Assembly (NCBI RefSeq): GCF_029873635.1
Contig: NC_080420.1
Location: 122,892,719-122,956,718 of the forward strand
DNA: 64,000 bases
Reading direction: 5' to 3'
Source of the DNA: Malania oleifera
Lineage: Eukaryota > Streptophyta > Magnoliopsida > Santalales > Ximeniaceae
The notes beneath the pieces are model-generated. The model searched no databases and had not been told where the DNA came from. It saw nothing but the letters and a program-made list of their open reading frames with translations. This document shows, piece after piece, positions 63,068 through 64,000 of the stretch (within the stretch, counting starts at the first letter, position 1; each line of letters opens with the position of its first letter). Made by a program: the position numbers and the translations under genes.

Positions 63068-64000
63068 TTCTCTCGCTCTTCGCCTGGTATTGTACTGATG
63101 TGTGGTGGTCTCAATTATTGCTTTATATTACTCCAACGACCTCTTTGAACTGAAAACCAACAATTTCCCTTTTAGAATCATGAATGCACAATTATGTATT
63201 GCATGAGTGAATGTGTTTTGATGCATGATTAGGGTATGCAATAAGTGTTTATGTATGGATGCAACTAGTGCACTTATATATACAAACAAAGATATGAGTG
63301 TGCATGCAACCTATCGTGCATGACTATGTATGAAATGAAGTGCATGCATACGATGTAACCTAAATGACAACTTAGCCAGGATTCTAGAAAAATTCCACTA
63401 ATGAAACATTTTAAGATTAAAACGACCATTGATGGACCACGATTTCAATTCAAATTTTCCCTTAACGTTCCTTTCCTAATTAACGGTCTATGTACCTCAG
63501 GTTCTATGAAGGGTCAGATTCTGAGGTTGGGGCTGACCCAGGCTAGTCAACCCGTTGGATTTATTCAATGTGGACTTGTTGACTTTAGTGTGCACTTGGG
63601 CCTCAAGTATTTTAAAATATGGGCTTTGACCTATTTCATGATGGGCTAAGGCCCTAGTTGAAAAGTAGTTGGGCTTGGATTACTTGAAAAAATGTTGGCC
63701 CAAATTTTTGGGCAATGGAGTTGAAGCCCTCTTTTGAAATCTGGGTTTGACCCTTTTTAAAAATTAGGCCTGAGCCGAGTTTTTGCTTAGGAAAAAGGTC
63801 GGGCCCAAGTTTATTTTTAAAGAATAGGGCCTGAGTTATTTGAAAAGGGTTAGGCCGACCCATATTTTAAAATGCTTGAGCCAAGTTCTTCATTCTTTGA
63901 AAGGATGGGTCATGGTCTCATTATTGGGATTTTTCCAGAATATTGGCTAAGTAGTATATATATCTAAAGTGGATGCAAAATGAATGATATAATACAAAGT
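63068..64000 (-). mobile_element. Element C 5' untranslated region (incomplete)
   Basis: Non-coding sequence upstream of gag on the minus strand, including an ATGCA-rich stretch (about 63180-63360) and TTGGGCC-rich words (about 63590-63860). The 5' LTR and primer-binding site were not seen, so they should lie to the right of the window. Confidence 0.6.

Overview
The window is nuclear DNA of a flowering plant, most likely a eudicot. It is AT-rich, its genes are split by GT-AG introns, its gene families are plant families (ABCI-type soluble ABC protein, ARF1, WAT1/EamA transporter, cytosolic uL14), and more than half of it is plant LTR-retrotransposon sequence. I cannot name the species.

Left part (1-32 kb) is gene-bearing. 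A truncated Tekay-type Ty3/gypsy fossil (1-2540) and a copia-like gag remnant (about 3080-4060) precede three intact host genes: an ABCI19-like soluble ABC ATPase (4711-8187, +, 7 exons, 329 aa), an ARF1 GTPase (coding 16549-18218, +, 6 coding exons, 181 aa, with a predicted 5.5-kb leader intron starting near 11076), and a WAT1-related EamA transporter close to At1g09380 (25075-21534, -, 7 exons, 375 aa). They share no pathway. The ARF1 leader intron holds a decayed second copy of the promoter/leader region, broken up by MITEs. Two TRIMs, two solo LTRs and several short tandem repeats lie between 18 and 32 kb.

Right part (32.2-64 kb) is one nested stack of transposons. The base layer is a minus-strand Tekay-like element X (3' LTR pieces 32195-42169, pol remnant 42170-43648). 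Its LTR was hit by solo LTR A1 (32758-34819), a hAT DNA transposon carrying an intronless ribosomal protein L23/uL14 copy with an unbroken 140-codon frame (35764-36872), and solo LTR B1 (37095-41291), itself split by solo LTR A2 (37260-39420). X pol is cut by a second minus-strand element (LTR A3 43649-45747, pol to 46752), which is cut by a plus-strand element (LTR A4 46753-48714, gag, protease, RT). That one is cut by a second hAT (49110-50269), solo LTR B2 (51575-53889) and a minus-strand Ogre/Tat-like element C (from 54294 past the window end) with a 3.1-kb LTR, a 66-bp tandem array and a gag, but no pol seen between gag and LTR. Most junctions show target-site duplications, so the insertion order can be read directly.

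The most unusual items are the hAT element carrying a ribosomal-protein reading frame, the exact 66-bp array with a 7-monomer higher-order period, the CpG-palindrome arrays just upstream of the LTR TATA boxes, and the duplicated ARF1 promoter/leader. All exon models were read by eye from splice sites and protein-family knowledge; nothing was aligned or searched.
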